Below are positions 18,701-27,252 of a stretch of DNA of 64,000 nt, in pieces. Positions within the stretch are counted from its first letter, which is position 1, and every line of letters begins with the position of its first letter. A model generated the notes under the pieces. It made no database searches. It was given only the letters and a program-made list of their open reading frames with translations, and had not been told where the DNA came from. A program made the translations under genes and the position numbers. Source of the DNA: Pseudidiomarina halophila (GTDB taxonomy: Bacteria > Pseudomonadota > Gammaproteobacteria > Enterobacterales > Alteromonadaceae); contig NZ_PIPW01000003.1 of NCBI RefSeq assembly GCF_003987215.1, positions 124,001 to 188,000 on the forward strand, given 5' to 3'.

Positions 18701-20161
18701 TTACCAGGCGGTGCCTTGCACCTTGGCTTTGCTCTCATCCGGAATACTCAAATGCAGATAAGCCCGCTTGATCATTTCGTCAGTGTAGATGTCTTTTATG
18801 GTACCGGTTTTGACCATCTCGCGGAACTTGGCATCGAACCAGTCGCGCAAGCGGTAGCCGTGTGGTGTGTTCTGAAACGCCACATGAATCGGCAGAGCGT
18901 CCCGTAATTTGATCATGCTGTAAGGGGAGTTGGTCCAGTCCGGCACATTTTCCGGATAGCCGACCACAGCGCCCACGCGACCCATGTCGAGCATGGCGAA
19001 ACAATCAAGATGGCTATCGGCGGAATAATAGTTCAGCTCAGCGCTCAGCAATTGCTCATATTCATAACCGGCAACATGACAAATCGGCCGTTCCATGGTT
19101 CCCGCCTGCACCTGTTGCATGTCTTGTTCCGAAGCAGCGAACACATACAACGGACTATCAAAATCAATGTGGTTACGCGAGACAATCGTGTTGTCCGGGG
19201 TTTGATCCGTCAGCGCACCGACCAGGGCGTCAAAGCGACTGTCATCGAGTCCGCGATAGGCACGGCTAAAAGTGTTGGCGTGAAAATCGAGATGGGTGGC
19301 GACCGGCGCAAAAATCCGCCCCATAACATTCCAGTAGGCACCGGAGCCATCGGCGTTGGTGTACTCCGGCCATAAACCGGCAGAGAACCGAACACTACCG
19401 AAATCAGGTGAGTTCTCAAAACCCAGCGTGGTGCGAAGATGGGCATTGTTTAAGGCGATGATTTCGAGCACACGACCACTGCTGAGCATGTCTTCAAGAA
19501 TCGCCTCAATTTTGGGAATTAAAAAGGCGTACTTCTTATGCAGGAAGTGATAGCCGGTATTGCGTTTGTAGGGCACGAAAATAGTGTATTCGTCGACTGC
19601 TTCTAACTGCTCGGCTTCAAAGTCATTTAATAAAATAGCATCGACACGATCGTTGGTATAAAGCAGTTCGAGCTGAGTAAAGTTGACCGCTTGAATACTG
19701 GGCATATCAATGGCAAGGTCTTCGAGCACCTCTTCGACGGACTGGGTACCGCCGATATAGGCAAAGCTGTCGATGGTGGAAAACCCGCACAGCCCGCACT
19801 CGCGGCGGTCGGCAACCATCACCACTTCGGAATCAAACAGCGGGAAATCAACGCGGAGCAAATTGGTGTATTCGTCGTGCAGCCGTGGCACCCGGCCGAG
19901 TTCGCCAGCGATGCGGCCTTTGTTGGCTTCGGTCAGACTGCGGTTGCGCGGCATGTCTTCAAAGCGCAGTTCAATGCCTAGTCTGGCGTAAGCCTCGGTA
20001 AACAGCTGTACCACGAAGTTAGCTATAGGCGAGGGCTCCACTTTGCGGAACACCAATTCCTCCGGTAGCTGTTCTTCGTCATCTTGCGCCCAGCCAGCGG
20101 TACTGAGAAACATACAGCTTATGATCAGAATGACGGCGGTGGCAGAACGAAAATAATGCAA
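18701..20161 (-). CDS. Periplasmic protein with two solute-binding (SBP type 3) domains
   Basis: 486 residues from a TTG start with GAGGCC upstream. Signal peptide at 1–26 (ILIISCMFLSTAGWAQ). The first half (about 35–240) reads as a family 3 solute-binding fold (FVVQLFTEAYARLGIELRFE, YIGGTQSVEEVL, RVDAILLNDFEAEQL). The second half (about 255–486) repeats the plan (VRFSAGLWPEYT, GRVGAVVGYPENVP, LPIHVAFQNTPHGYRLRDW, FREMVKTGTIKDIY). No permease or ATPase gene is adjacent, so a sensory or scavenging role is more likely than ABC transport. Ligand unknown. A CxxC pair (CGLC) in the first domain may be redox active or structural. Confidence 0.75.
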   Translation of the reverse strand: MHYFRSATAVILIISCMFLSTAGWAQDDEEQLPEELVFRKVEPSPIANFVVQLFTEAYARLGIELRFEDMPRNRSLTEANKGRIAGELGRVPRLHDEYTNLLRVDFPLFDSEVVMVADRRECGLCGFSTIDSFAYIGGTQSVEEVLEDLAIDMPSIQAVNFTQLELLYTNDRVDAILLNDFEAEQLEAVDEYTIFVPYKRNTGYHFLHKKYAFLIPKIEAILEDMLSSGRVLEIIALNNAHLRTTLGFENSPDFGSVRFSAGLWPEYTNADGSGAYWNVMGRIFAPVATHLDFHANTFSRAYRGLDDSRFDALVGALTDQTPDNTIVSRNHIDFDSPLYVFAASEQDMQQVQAGTMERPICHVAGYEYEQLLSAELNYYSADSHLDCFAMLDMGRVGAVVGYPENVPDWTNSPYSMIKLRDALPIHVAFQNTPHGYRLRDWFDAKFREMVKTGTIKDIYTDEMIKRAYLHLSIPDESKAKVQGTAW

Positions 20162-20265
20162 CTTTAAGGCCTCTGTGAGGGTCTACTGAATTACGCGAAA
20201 GTATAGCACCTCAGTTGCTTAAGAAAAGCTGTTACAATAAACGCAAGTCAGTTAGGAGTAAGTAC

Positions 20266-21963
20266 ATGCGGAAGTCCATTTTGATCACATGCCTGGCAGC
20301 AATTGCAGGGGTGAGTGCGAGTTTAGGTTCGGTCACTGCATCGGCGGCAATGGCCGATGAGCAATCAGAAAAGTCTGATTTTTTCCCGTTTATTGCCATA
20401 GGGCAGCCCCTTGAAGTCTGTTCCAGCATGGCATGGCAACGTTGCGGCGATACCGACTGGATCGACCGCGACGCAATGCGCTCAGATCGCTACGTAAACC
20501 TCACTAGCAATTACGTTGAGCCGCTGCTGGATGATAAAAACTGGAATCCGATGCGTCGCGACGTTCGTGACGACTTGCGCGAAGCTTTAGATCTGTTGCA
20601 CAACCGTATGAACCAGGACGTTATTTCGGAACGCGTATTTCTGGAAGAGTTTACCCGTCGCGCAACGCGTTACATGTACGACCAATTATCGGAACGCGAA
20701 TGGAACATGATCATCGATTACCTGGAAATGCGGGTACCTGATGATGTCAGTTATGGCGTCAATCTGGCAGAGACCAAAGATGATGTACAGCCTGAGCTAT
20801 TGCGTCATGTAGTGACGCAAGCTGCAAAAGTCGCCGACGACGATACGCCCCATGTATTGATACTGACAGCGGGTCAGCGCGACAGTCTGGATAAGGTGAA
20901 CTACTACCTGCAAAGTTTCGCCGCGGCTGGCGCTGATGCCTCGTGGTTACCACTGGATGCCGCGGTTTTGGCTGCCCGTGAAGAAGATGCCTGTGCCGAA
21001 TTGGACAAATTCCGGGCGAGCGAAATGGGCGCTTACCGGCGCGGTAAAGTGCACGCTGATCTGCATGCCCGCCAGCTGGCGTTCTGTGAAGCCGGTGATG
21101 CACTGGCGCCACTGCGTACCGCTGATGCGATTTTTATCGCTGATGGCTCGCCGGATCTTTTGCGGCCCCTGTTTGTCACCCAGTTGAATGAACCTAACGT
21201 ATTTGCTGTTGCCATCGCTGAGCGCGTTGCAGAAGAACAATTGGTGGTCGCGGCGGCCGGTACAGCGGTCAACGTGCTGACCAGCAAAGCAATGTTAACC
21301 GGCGGTACCAGCCGCGAAGCGTTAAAAGACGGGGTGCATTCGTCGCGCAGTCCAGGTTTAGGCTGTCATAAAGACGACATGTGTCCGCGTGGCCTGAATG
21401 AGCACAGTGCAACCTATCATCCCCTTGGTGGCGCCGGCTTATTCCGCTGGGCAACCCTTGATGCCGAGGTCGGCGAAGAAGGGCGTCACGGCCGTCTGTT
21501 GCGCGTTGCAGCGACCAATCGTGTGCCTATGGCCGTAGGTATTGATGCGGCGACCGCATTGATGGTGAATTTGAAATCGGGCGACTTTAAAGTGGTTGGC
21601 GAACGGGGCGTATTCTTCGCCCTCGGTGCGCAGCAGAATGAGCGCGCCGTAGCAGCCAGCTTCCATTACCTGATGGCAGGATCAACTGGCACCTTCGCTG
21701 GTGATGAGATCACCAACGTGAGCCTGGCGGACAGTTCTCAGGTCGTGCAGGAGAACCCCACCACCAACTTCCTCGATGGACGTGGTATGTATGACGCGCT
21801 GCGCTTGTTATGTAACGACCGCAACAGCGTTGAAGTGAAGCAGGAGCAGTTTACCCTGACGCTGATTGGCGGCGAAGGTGTTACCACCGCCAAAGCGGGT
21901 GCGGAGTGTCAGGTAGTGGATGCACGTATCGGCTTACAATACGTACCGTCGGAAGCGTTTTAA
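20266..21963 (+). CDS. Secreted cyanophycinase-like protein lacking catalytic residues
   Basis: 565 residues from ATG 20266, preceded by TTAGGAGT. A signal peptide (residues 1–26) exports it. The N-terminal ~180 residues are not recognised. From ~190 the pattern is that of peptidase S51/cyanophycinase: HVLILTAGQRDSL, ADAIFIADGSPDLLRP, then VVAAAGTAVNVLTSKAMLTGG where family members have a GTSAGA nucleophile elbow, and ATLDAEVGEEGRHGRLL followed by VGIDAATALMV, where members have D-Q-H-F…RGR.GRL and GIDE. The Ser is Ala and the His of the DQH motif is Glu here. I infer a non-hydrolytic homologue, perhaps a binding protein. Divergent from the tandem SBP gene. Assignment is from remembered family motifs. 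Confidence 0.6.
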   Translation: MRKSILITCLAAIAGVSASLGSVTASAAMADEQSEKSDFFPFIAIGQPLEVCSSMAWQRCGDTDWIDRDAMRSDRYVNLTSNYVEPLLDDKNWNPMRRDVRDDLREALDLLHNRMNQDVISERVFLEEFTRRATRYMYDQLSEREWNMIIDYLEMRVPDDVSYGVNLAETKDDVQPELLRHVVTQAAKVADDDTPHVLILTAGQRDSLDKVNYYLQSFAAAGADASWLPLDAAVLAAREEDACAELDKFRASEMGAYRRGKVHADLHARQLAFCEAGDALAPLRTADAIFIADGSPDLLRPLFVTQLNEPNVFAVAIAERVAEEQLVVAAAGTAVNVLTSKAMLTGGTSREALKDGVHSSRSPGLGCHKDDMCPRGLNEHSATYHPLGGAGLFRWATLDAEVGEEGRHGRLLRVAATNRVPMAVGIDAATALMVNLKSGDFKVVGERGVFFALGAQQNERAVAASFHYLMAGSTGTFAGDEITNVSLADSSQVVQENPTTNFLDGRGMYDALRLLCNDRNSVEVKQEQFTLTLIGGEGVTTAKAGAECQVVDARIGLQYVPSEAF

Positions 21964-21986
21964 TCCGCGCTGACGCGTCTTAGGAA

Positions 21987-22014
21987 AAGTATGGCGTCAG
22001 GCGACGCCATACTT
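21987..22014 (-). terminator. Terminator overlapping the pyrE stop codon
   Basis: AAGTATGGCGTC (21987–21998) and GACGCCATACTT (22003–22014) form a perfect 12-bp stem with a 4-base loop. On the minus strand the stem is followed by TTTCC. The pyrE stop lies in the stem and loop, so the last seven codons of pyrE double as terminator. It can also end the convergent plus-strand gene. Confidence 0.7.
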
Positions 22015-22641
22015 AGTACGATAAGCAGTAACAGCCTCGAGGTGCTCGGCCAGCTCGGGGCTTTTTTCTAAATAGCGAATGACATCGTTGAGTTTAACGA
22101 TGCTGATAACTTTGGTATTAAAGTCCCGCTCAACTTCCTGAATAGCACTGAGCTCGCCCTGACCTTTTTCCTGCCGGTCAAGGGCTATCAAGACCCCGGC
22201 CAGCTCGGCGTTATTGGCTTTGACGATGTCCATGGATTCACGAATGGCAGTGCCGGCGGTGATGACATCATCCACCAGCATGATCTTACCCTTAAGCTCT
22301 GAACCCACCAGGTTGCCACCTTCGCCGTGCGCTTTCTTTTCTTTGCGGTTGAAGCAGTAGGGAACGTCTTTCTGATAAGTGTCGTACAGCGCAATGGCGG
22401 CCGCTGTAGCAATCGGAATACCTTTGTACGCGGGGCCAAACAGCACATCGTAGTCGACCTCGCTGTCTTGCAGTGCGGCTGCGTAGAAACGTCCTAGCCG
22501 CGCCAGATCAGCGCCTTTATTGAACAAGCCGGCATTAAAGAAATACGGGCTGGTACGCCCGGATTTCAGGGTAAATTCACCGAATTTTAAGACGCCACGG
22601 GTGATGGCGAATGAGATGAAGTCTTTTTGATATTGTTTCAT
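21997..22641 (-). CDS. pyrE: Orotate phosphoribosyltransferase
   Basis: 214 residues from ATG 22641 (E. coli 213). It converts orotate and PRPP to orotidine 5'-phosphate in pyrimidine synthesis. Motifs: [14 protein letters not shown], the [11 protein letters not shown] loop and the PRPP motif [13 protein letters not shown]. Longer starts upstream add a low-complexity leader made by direct repeats and are rejected. No clear Shine–Dalgarno precedes the ATG (GGTTTTTAAT), so translation may be weak or regulated. It follows rph by 61 bases, the same order as in enterobacteria, where the rph–pyrE junction holds a pyrimidine-sensitive attenuator. I see no convincing attenuator hairpin here. Confidence 0.97.
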   Translation of the reverse strand: MKQYQKDFISFAITRGVLKFGEFTLKSGRTSPYFFNAGLFNKGADLARLGRFYAAALQDSEVDYDVLFGPAYKGIPIATAAAIALYDTYQKDVPYCFNRKEKKAHGEGGNLVGSELKGKIMLVDDVITAGTAIRESMDIVKANNAELAGVLIALDRQEKGQGELSAIQEVERDFNTKVISIVKLNDVIRYLEKSPELAEHLEAVTAYRTKYGVA

Positions 22642-22662
22642 ATTAAAAACCGCATGCGTTAT

Positions 22663-22687
22663 TCGTTGTTCGTTACTCGTTGTTCGT
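22663..22687. repeat. Short direct repeat in rph–pyrE gap
   Basis: TCGTTGTTCGT occurs at 22663–22673 and again at 22677–22687, a 14-base period. It lies in the 61-bp leader just upstream of pyrE and next to the palindrome CGCATGCG. No function is evident. Confidence 0.6.
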
Positions 22688-22702
22688 GAAAACAACAGCC
22701 CT

Positions 22703-23416
22703 TTAAGCTAGTGCTTGTTTTTGCAGGTCCATGAGTTCGCGGATGGCGTGACGCGCGAGCTCAAGCATTTCATTCATTTCATCGAACGAGAAAGGCTCGG
22801 CTTCGGCGGTGCCCTGCAGTTCGATCAGCTTACCCGCTTCGGTCATGACCACGTTCATGTCGGTATCGGCTTTTGAGTCTTCCGGATAGTCCAGATCGGC
22901 AACCGGATGGCCGTTGTACATGCCGACAGAAACTGCAGCGACCAAGCCTTTGAGCGGATTGGTTTTGACCATGCCCTGATTACGCATCCAGTTCAGTGCA
23001 TCAACCAGCGCCACACAAGCACCCGTGATGGATGCGGTGCGCGTACCGCCGTCGGCCTGCAGCACGTCGCAGTCGATGGTGATGCTGTTCTCGCCAAGCA
23101 CGGTCAGATCCACACAGGAGCGCAGCGAACGGCCAATCAGGCGCTGAATTTCAACGGTACGACCGCCCTGCTTGCCACGCGACGCTTCGCGATCCATGCG
23201 GGTATGGGTCGAGCGCGGCAACATGCCGTATTCCGCCGTTACCCAACCCTGGCCTTTACCTTTAAGGAACCGTGGCACACCTTTCACCACACTTGCGGTG
23301 CACAACACTTTGGTGTCGCCGAACTCAATCAACACTGAACCTTCAGCGTGACGGGTGTAGTTGCGGGTAATGGTCACCGGACGAATTTGCTGGGCAGTAC
23401 GACCACTTGGACGCAT
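22703..23416 (-). CDS. rph: Ribonuclease PH
   Basis: 237 residues, usual length. RNase PH trims the 3' ends of tRNA precursors by phosphorolysis. The start [20 protein letters not shown], the phosphate/RNA site segments [14 protein letters not shown] and [18 protein letters not shown] (here [19 protein letters not shown]), and the acidic pair region [19 protein letters not shown] are typical. The full-length sequence suggests an active enzyme, unlike the frameshifted allele of some E. coli strains. First gene of the rph–pyrE pair; divergent from yicC across 130 bp. Confidence 0.98.
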   Translation of the reverse strand: MRPSGRTAQQIRPVTITRNYTRHAEGSVLIEFGDTKVLCTASVVKGVPRFLKGKGQGWVTAEYGMLPRSTHTRMDREASRGKQGGRTVEIQRLIGRSLRSCVDLTVLGENSITIDCDVLQADGGTRTASITGACVALVDALNWMRNQGMVKTNPLKGLVAAVSVGMYNGHPVADLDYPEDSKADTDMNVVMTEAGKLIELQGTAEAEPFSFDEMNEMLELARHAIRELMDLQKQALA

Positions 23417-23546
23417 GGGCTGGCTCCTTTACTGGAAATAAGCTGTAAGTAATTTGGGCGGCGATTATAGCAGAGTTGACGGTGAAATTCCGCGTGTCAG
23501 AAAACAATGTTAAACTGTCTGCAACTTTAGCTAAGAGATATCTACT

Positions 23547-24410
23547 ATGATTCAAAGCATGACCGGATACGCGCGCCACGAACTGAAAGCCGAATGGGGT
23601 ACAGCGACGTGGGAACTGCGTTCAGTGAATCAACGTTTTTTAGAAACCTATTTCCGTTTGCCGGAGCAGTTTCGTTCGATGGAAAACATGCTGCGCGAGA
23701 AACTGCGCAAGCAACTGCAGCGCGGCAAAGTGGAGTGCAACCTGCGTCTCAACATCGAACAAAAAGTTGAAGGCGGCTTGCAGTTGAACGAAGAGTTAGC
23801 GAAAAGCGTGATCTCCAGTGCCAACTGGATCTCCAACCAAAGCTCGTCGTCGTATCTGAACCCGCTCGACGTGTTGCGGTGGCCAGGCGTGGTCGCCCAG
23901 AGCGAAGACGATATGGATGCGATTCAGGCCGACGTAATGGCTGCGTTTGATACCGCCGTTGCTGAATTTATCGACAACCGTGCAAGCGAAGGTAAGGCGC
24001 TGGAGCGGCTGATTGAAGAGCGTTTAGAAGGCGTAGCCGAGCAAGCTGCGTTCGTGCGCAAGCGCATGCCAGAAGTCCTGGAATGGCAACGTGAGCGCTT
24101 ACTCACGCGGCTGGAAGAAGCCAAGGTCGAACTCGACCCGCAGCGGCTGGAAAGCGAAATGGTGATGCTGGCGCAAAAAACCGACGTCGCAGAAGAGCTG
24201 GACCGCCTCGATACCCACGTCGTCGAAACCCGCAAAATACTGCGCAAAGGTGGAGCCTGTGGCCGTCGCCTCGACTTCATGATGCAAGAATTCAACCGCG
24301 AAGCGAACACCCTCGGCTCCAAGTCCATCAACACCGACATCACCTCCGCCGCCGTCGAACTCAAAGTGCTGATTGAGCAGATGCGCGAGCAGATCCAGAA
24401 TATTGAGTAA
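23547..24410 (+). CDS. yicC: YicC family endoribonuclease
   Basis: 287 residues, matching E. coli YicC. Marks: MIQSMTGYARHE, WELRSVNQRFLETYFRLPE, a glutamate-rich helical middle, and the C-terminal DUF1732 block GRRLDFMMQEFNREANTLGSK followed by VELKVLIEQMREQIQNIE. YicC has been reported as an RNase that affects small-RNA turnover. It is divergent from rph, as in many gammaproteobacteria. A hairpin lies just downstream. Confidence 0.96.
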   Translation: MIQSMTGYARHELKAEWGTATWELRSVNQRFLETYFRLPEQFRSMENMLREKLRKQLQRGKVECNLRLNIEQKVEGGLQLNEELAKSVISSANWISNQSSSSYLNPLDVLRWPGVVAQSEDDMDAIQADVMAAFDTAVAEFIDNRASEGKALERLIEERLEGVAEQAAFVRKRMPEVLEWQRERLLTRLEEAKVELDPQRLESEMVMLAQKTDVAEELDRLDTHVVETRKILRKGGACGRRLDFMMQEFNREANTLGSKSINTDITSAAVELKVLIEQMREQIQNIE

Positions 24411-24431
24411 CATCCCGGGTGCCACAGGTAG

Positions 24432-24450
24432 CCCGTAGTTCTACTACGGG
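24432..24450. repeat. Hairpin downstream of yicC
   Basis: CCCGTAGT (24432–24439), loop TCT, ACTACGGG (24443–24450) is a perfect 8-bp stem. No T-run follows on either strand, so it is more likely a REP-type or mRNA-end hairpin than an intrinsic terminator. Confidence 0.5.
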
Positions 24451-24530
24451 TCCAACCCGCCGCTTACTCCTAAGTTCCCAAATTGTAATCTGCGGAAAAA
24501 TCGGGATTACTAACCCAAGGAGCCACACCG

Positions 24531-24827
24531 ATGCGCAAAACTGACAAAAAGCTAGAGCGTGATATCGTCCGCGAGCTGACCGCTGTTTGCGAAGCGGCGA
24601 AACCCACCTGCAGCGGTTTTGAATGGCTCACTCACACCGTCGACTATACGAGGTTCCCTGAAAGTTTGCGGGTGACGTTGGTTTTTAATGAAACGGTGAA
24701 CGAAAAAACCATGCTTGCCGAATTCAAAGCGCTGATTCCTAAAGTGCAGTTTGCGCTTGAGCCTATTGTCGACGGCGAGTTACCCGCGGCACAAATCGAG
24801 GCCCGCCGCGAACACCGCATAAATTAA
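24531..24827 (+). CDS. Conserved hypothetical protein (98 aa)
   Basis: 98 residues, no signal peptide or membrane segment. The opening MRKTDKKLERDIVRELTAVC, the block GFEWLTHTVDYTRFPESLRV and the strand VTLVFNET are familiar from a small gammaproteobacterial family often labelled 'Fis family' in databases. I see no helix-turn-helix, so I do not adopt that name. AAGGAG precedes the ATG. An SRAP-domain gene follows 28 bases later and may be co-transcribed. Function unknown. Confidence 0.8.
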   Translation: MRKTDKKLERDIVRELTAVCEAAKPTCSGFEWLTHTVDYTRFPESLRVTLVFNETVNEKTMLAEFKALIPKVQFALEPIVDGELPAAQIEARREHRIN

Positions 24828-24855
24828 TTTTGACGCCGGCCTACAAGGAGCAGCT

Positions 24856-25434
24856 ATGTGCGGCAGATTAGATATCCGTGATCATCAGCTCATGAAGTTT
24901 GTCAGCGAGCAGCTGGGGCTCAACTTCACAACGCAAACCAATCGTGATCTGCGGCCGACGCAGCAGGTGGAGATCGTGAGATATGACCAAGAGCTGCAGC
25001 AGCTCAGCTCAACTTGGGGGATTCAGCCCCAGTGGGCGAAGCGGCCCTTAATTAATGCGCAGGCGGAAACCGTTGCCACCAAGCCCACTTTCAAAGCGGC
25101 CTTTAAGCTACATCGCTGCGTCGTTCCCTGCAGTGGCTGGTACGAGTGGAAAGCCGAAGCGGGACAGTCGAAAAAAACCAAGTACCTTTTTACTCACCCG
25201 GATGAGCAGCCGTTTTACATGGCCGGTCTTTATTTCCCAATGACCGATGGCGAGAACCGACTGGTGACCTTAACCACCGCGCCAACGCCGCAGTGCCTTG
25301 AGTATCACCATCGTATGCCGTTGCTGGTGCGCCCGAATGAGGTAAATTATTGGCTGACCAGCAATGCTGAGGCGCTCGACCCGCTTTTGCAGGCGCCTGA
25401 AGATATTCCGCTGAGTATCCATAAGGCGTCGTGA
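24856..25434 (+). CDS. SOS response-associated peptidase (SRAP/YedK family)
   Basis: 192 residues, a little shorter than E. coli YedK (222). SRAP proteins crosslink through Cys2 to abasic sites in single-stranded DNA and so shield them from breakage. The required residues are present: Cys2 after Met removal (MCGRLD), the NAQAETV glutamate, the PCSGWYEW block and the histidine in EYHHRMPLLV. AAGGAG lies upstream of the ATG. No LexA box was seen in front of it. Confidence 0.92.
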   Translation: MCGRLDIRDHQLMKFVSEQLGLNFTTQTNRDLRPTQQVEIVRYDQELQQLSSTWGIQPQWAKRPLINAQAETVATKPTFKAAFKLHRCVVPCSGWYEWKAEAGQSKKTKYLFTHPDEQPFYMAGLYFPMTDGENRLVTLTTAPTPQCLEYHHRMPLLVRPNEVNYWLTSNAEALDPLLQAPEDIPLSIHKAS

Positions 25435-25567
25435 AGTTCGAGGTTCTGCCTGTAAGCCTGTGCAACGCCAAAATGTAACTTCAAAAAAATAAACAATTTA
25501 ATTACTATTTTATTCATTCAGATTTACATGTAATGTTAAGGCTCCTCGGAAGCTTAAGAAGCCACCA

Positions 25568-26326
25568 ATGAAGAAATCTCCACTAAAAGCGAAGCCTTTA
25601 CGCAATCCCGGCGAATCGCTTGAAAAACAGCTTATGAATATCGTTTTAGACGATATTCTTTTCTACTTATTGATAGCCATGGTCGCCCTCGCGCTGGCCG
25701 TAACTGAATGGAGTCGTTGGTATTTTGACAGTCCGCCCAATCCAATACTCGTATCCCTACTTGCCGGTGTCGTCATACTGGTAGCAGCCTGGAAAATGGT
25801 GCGTGGGGTACGCAAAACCAAGCCCATTAAGTTGGGTATTGAGGGCGAGAAAGCGGTGGGGCAATTTCTGGAACGGCTTCGCGTACAAGGTGCTCAGGTA
25901 TTTCACGACATCGAGGGAGAGAACTTCAACCTTGATCACGTGGTGATTCACCGTTCAGGTATCTACGTCATTGAGACCAAAACGATGTCAAAACCAGATA
26001 AGGGCAAAGCAGAATTGGAATTCGACGGTGTTCAAATCAAGCATCGTGGCAAACCGATCAAAGGCGACCCGGTGACACAAGTAAACGCGGCCAGTTATTG
26101 GCTGGGTGAGCTGCTCAGTGAGTCAACCGGTCGTAAACTGCCGGTTCGCGGTGTGGTGGTCTATCCGGGCTGGTACATCCATAGCCCCGATACCCGACGA
26201 ACCAAGGTGTGGGTATTAAATCCCAAAGCATTGCCGACGTTTATCGAAAACCAACCCAAGCAAATCGAGCCAGAAGACGTCCACCTTTTCGCTTATCATC
26301 TGAGCCGATTTATACGCACTCTATGA
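25568..26326 (+). CDS. Membrane-anchored NERD domain protein
   Basis: 252 residues. Two hydrophobic segments (about 33–50 and 60–78) anchor it. A NERD domain follows (about 95–215): IEGEKAVGQFLERL, FHDIEGENFNLDHVVIH, IYVIETKTM. The D…ExK pattern (LDHVVIH…IETKTM) matches the nuclease-related core of the family, so a DNA or RNA cleavage role is possible. NERD proteins occur in many contexts and no partner gene is seen here. A 133-bp AT-rich gap precedes it; I see no strong ribosome site other than a weak GGAAG. Confidence 0.85.
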   Translation: MKKSPLKAKPLRNPGESLEKQLMNIVLDDILFYLLIAMVALALAVTEWSRWYFDSPPNPILVSLLAGVVILVAAWKMVRGVRKTKPIKLGIEGEKAVGQFLERLRVQGAQVFHDIEGENFNLDHVVIHRSGIYVIETKTMSKPDKGKAELEFDGVQIKHRGKPIKGDPVTQVNAASYWLGELLSESTGRKLPVRGVVVYPGWYIHSPDTRRTKVWVLNPKALPTFIENQPKQIEPEDVHLFAYHLSRFIRTL

Positions 26327-26351
26327 GTTGGCTACATTATGCAAGTGATTT

Positions 26352-27197
26352 TCACCGCGCAGTAAACTCACGCACCCACACATCGACCGTCACGGTCAGT
26401 TCAGTCAGTGCCTCAGCGCGGGCACGACCTTCATTGCTGGCGCGATAAAGGTGTGGCGTCATGGTCAACAGGTTATGAATCGCAGCCTGGGTGGGCAGGG
26501 TTACCGAAAAGGTGACACGCTGCTCAGACTTGAGCTGCCAGTCATCAAGAGAGATCGGTAATTGATGTGGTTTGGCTTTCACCTCGGAATAAATAACCTG
26601 TTTGAGTTCGCTTAGATGATCCGGCGCGGGATCCACCATCAGCAATCGGCCGCCAGGTTTGAGTACGCGCTGAAACTCGCCGCTAACCGGAAAGCCAAAC
26701 ACGCATAGAAGCGCATCAATGCTCTTAGCAGCGATAGGAATCTGGCTATTGGAGGCCACCATCCAGGTGGCGCGCTTATCTTGTTTCGCCGCCGCAAGCA
26801 CGGCCCATTTGGAGATATCAAGCGCGGCAACCTCAAGCTCACAATCCGAGCGCTCAGCCGCATCCAACAGATGCCGTAAGTAGTAGCCCTCGCCACAACC
26901 GGCATCCAACACGGCGCCCGGATTACCCCGCAACACCGTCGCCGCAAGTTCATCGGCCAATGGCTGATAAAACCCGCCAGTAAGAAAATCCGCCCGGGCC
27001 TGCACCATAGCTTTGCTGTCACCCGGATCTTTCGAACGTTTGTTCTGCACCGGCAGCAGGTTCACGTAACCCTGCTTCGCAACATCAAAGCTGTGTCCGT
27101 TGGTGCAGCGCCAGGTTTTATCCGCGAGGTTCAGCGGCTCCCCATCGAGTGGGCAGCACAGGTGTATGAAGGGGCGTATTAATGAATTCATCGTCAT
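26352..27197 (-). CDS. rlmA: 23S rRNA (guanine-N1)-methyltransferase RlmA
   Basis: 281 residues (E. coli 269). It methylates G745 in helix 35 of 23S rRNA with SAM. The zinc-finger head CCPLDGEPL…WRCTNGHSFD leads into the strongly conserved KQGYVNLLPVQNKRSKDPGDS, and the SAM site is VLDAGCGEGYYLRHLL. One expected zinc ligand is altered: E. coli has C-P-L-C and this protein C-P-L-D, though Asp can bind metal and an extra Cys precedes. Downstream (55 bases) of the frameshifted exchanger gene on the same strand. Confidence 0.93.
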   Translation of the reverse strand: MTMNSLIRPFIHLCCPLDGEPLNLADKTWRCTNGHSFDVAKQGYVNLLPVQNKRSKDPGDSKAMVQARADFLTGGFYQPLADELAATVLRGNPGAVLDAGCGEGYYLRHLLDAAERSDCELEVAALDISKWAVLAAAKQDKRATWMVASNSQIPIAAKSIDALLCVFGFPVSGEFQRVLKPGGRLLMVDPAPDHLSELKQVIYSEVKAKPHQLPISLDDWQLKSEQRVTFSVTLPTQAAIHNLLTMTPHLYRASNEGRARAEALTELTVTVDVWVREFTAR

Positions 27198-27252
27198 GCA
27201 GCTATTGTATGGCAGTTTGCCTGAAAGGTCAGGTGTTTATCCAGCGCCAAAC

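Noticed and set aside
20400-20411. GGGCAGCCCC inside the cyanophycinase-like gene
   Set aside because: Only a partial match in ordinary coding sequence, with no paired arm.
24531-24827. Fis family transcriptional regulator label for the 98-residue protein
   Set aside because: No helix-turn-helix is visible; kept as hypothetical.
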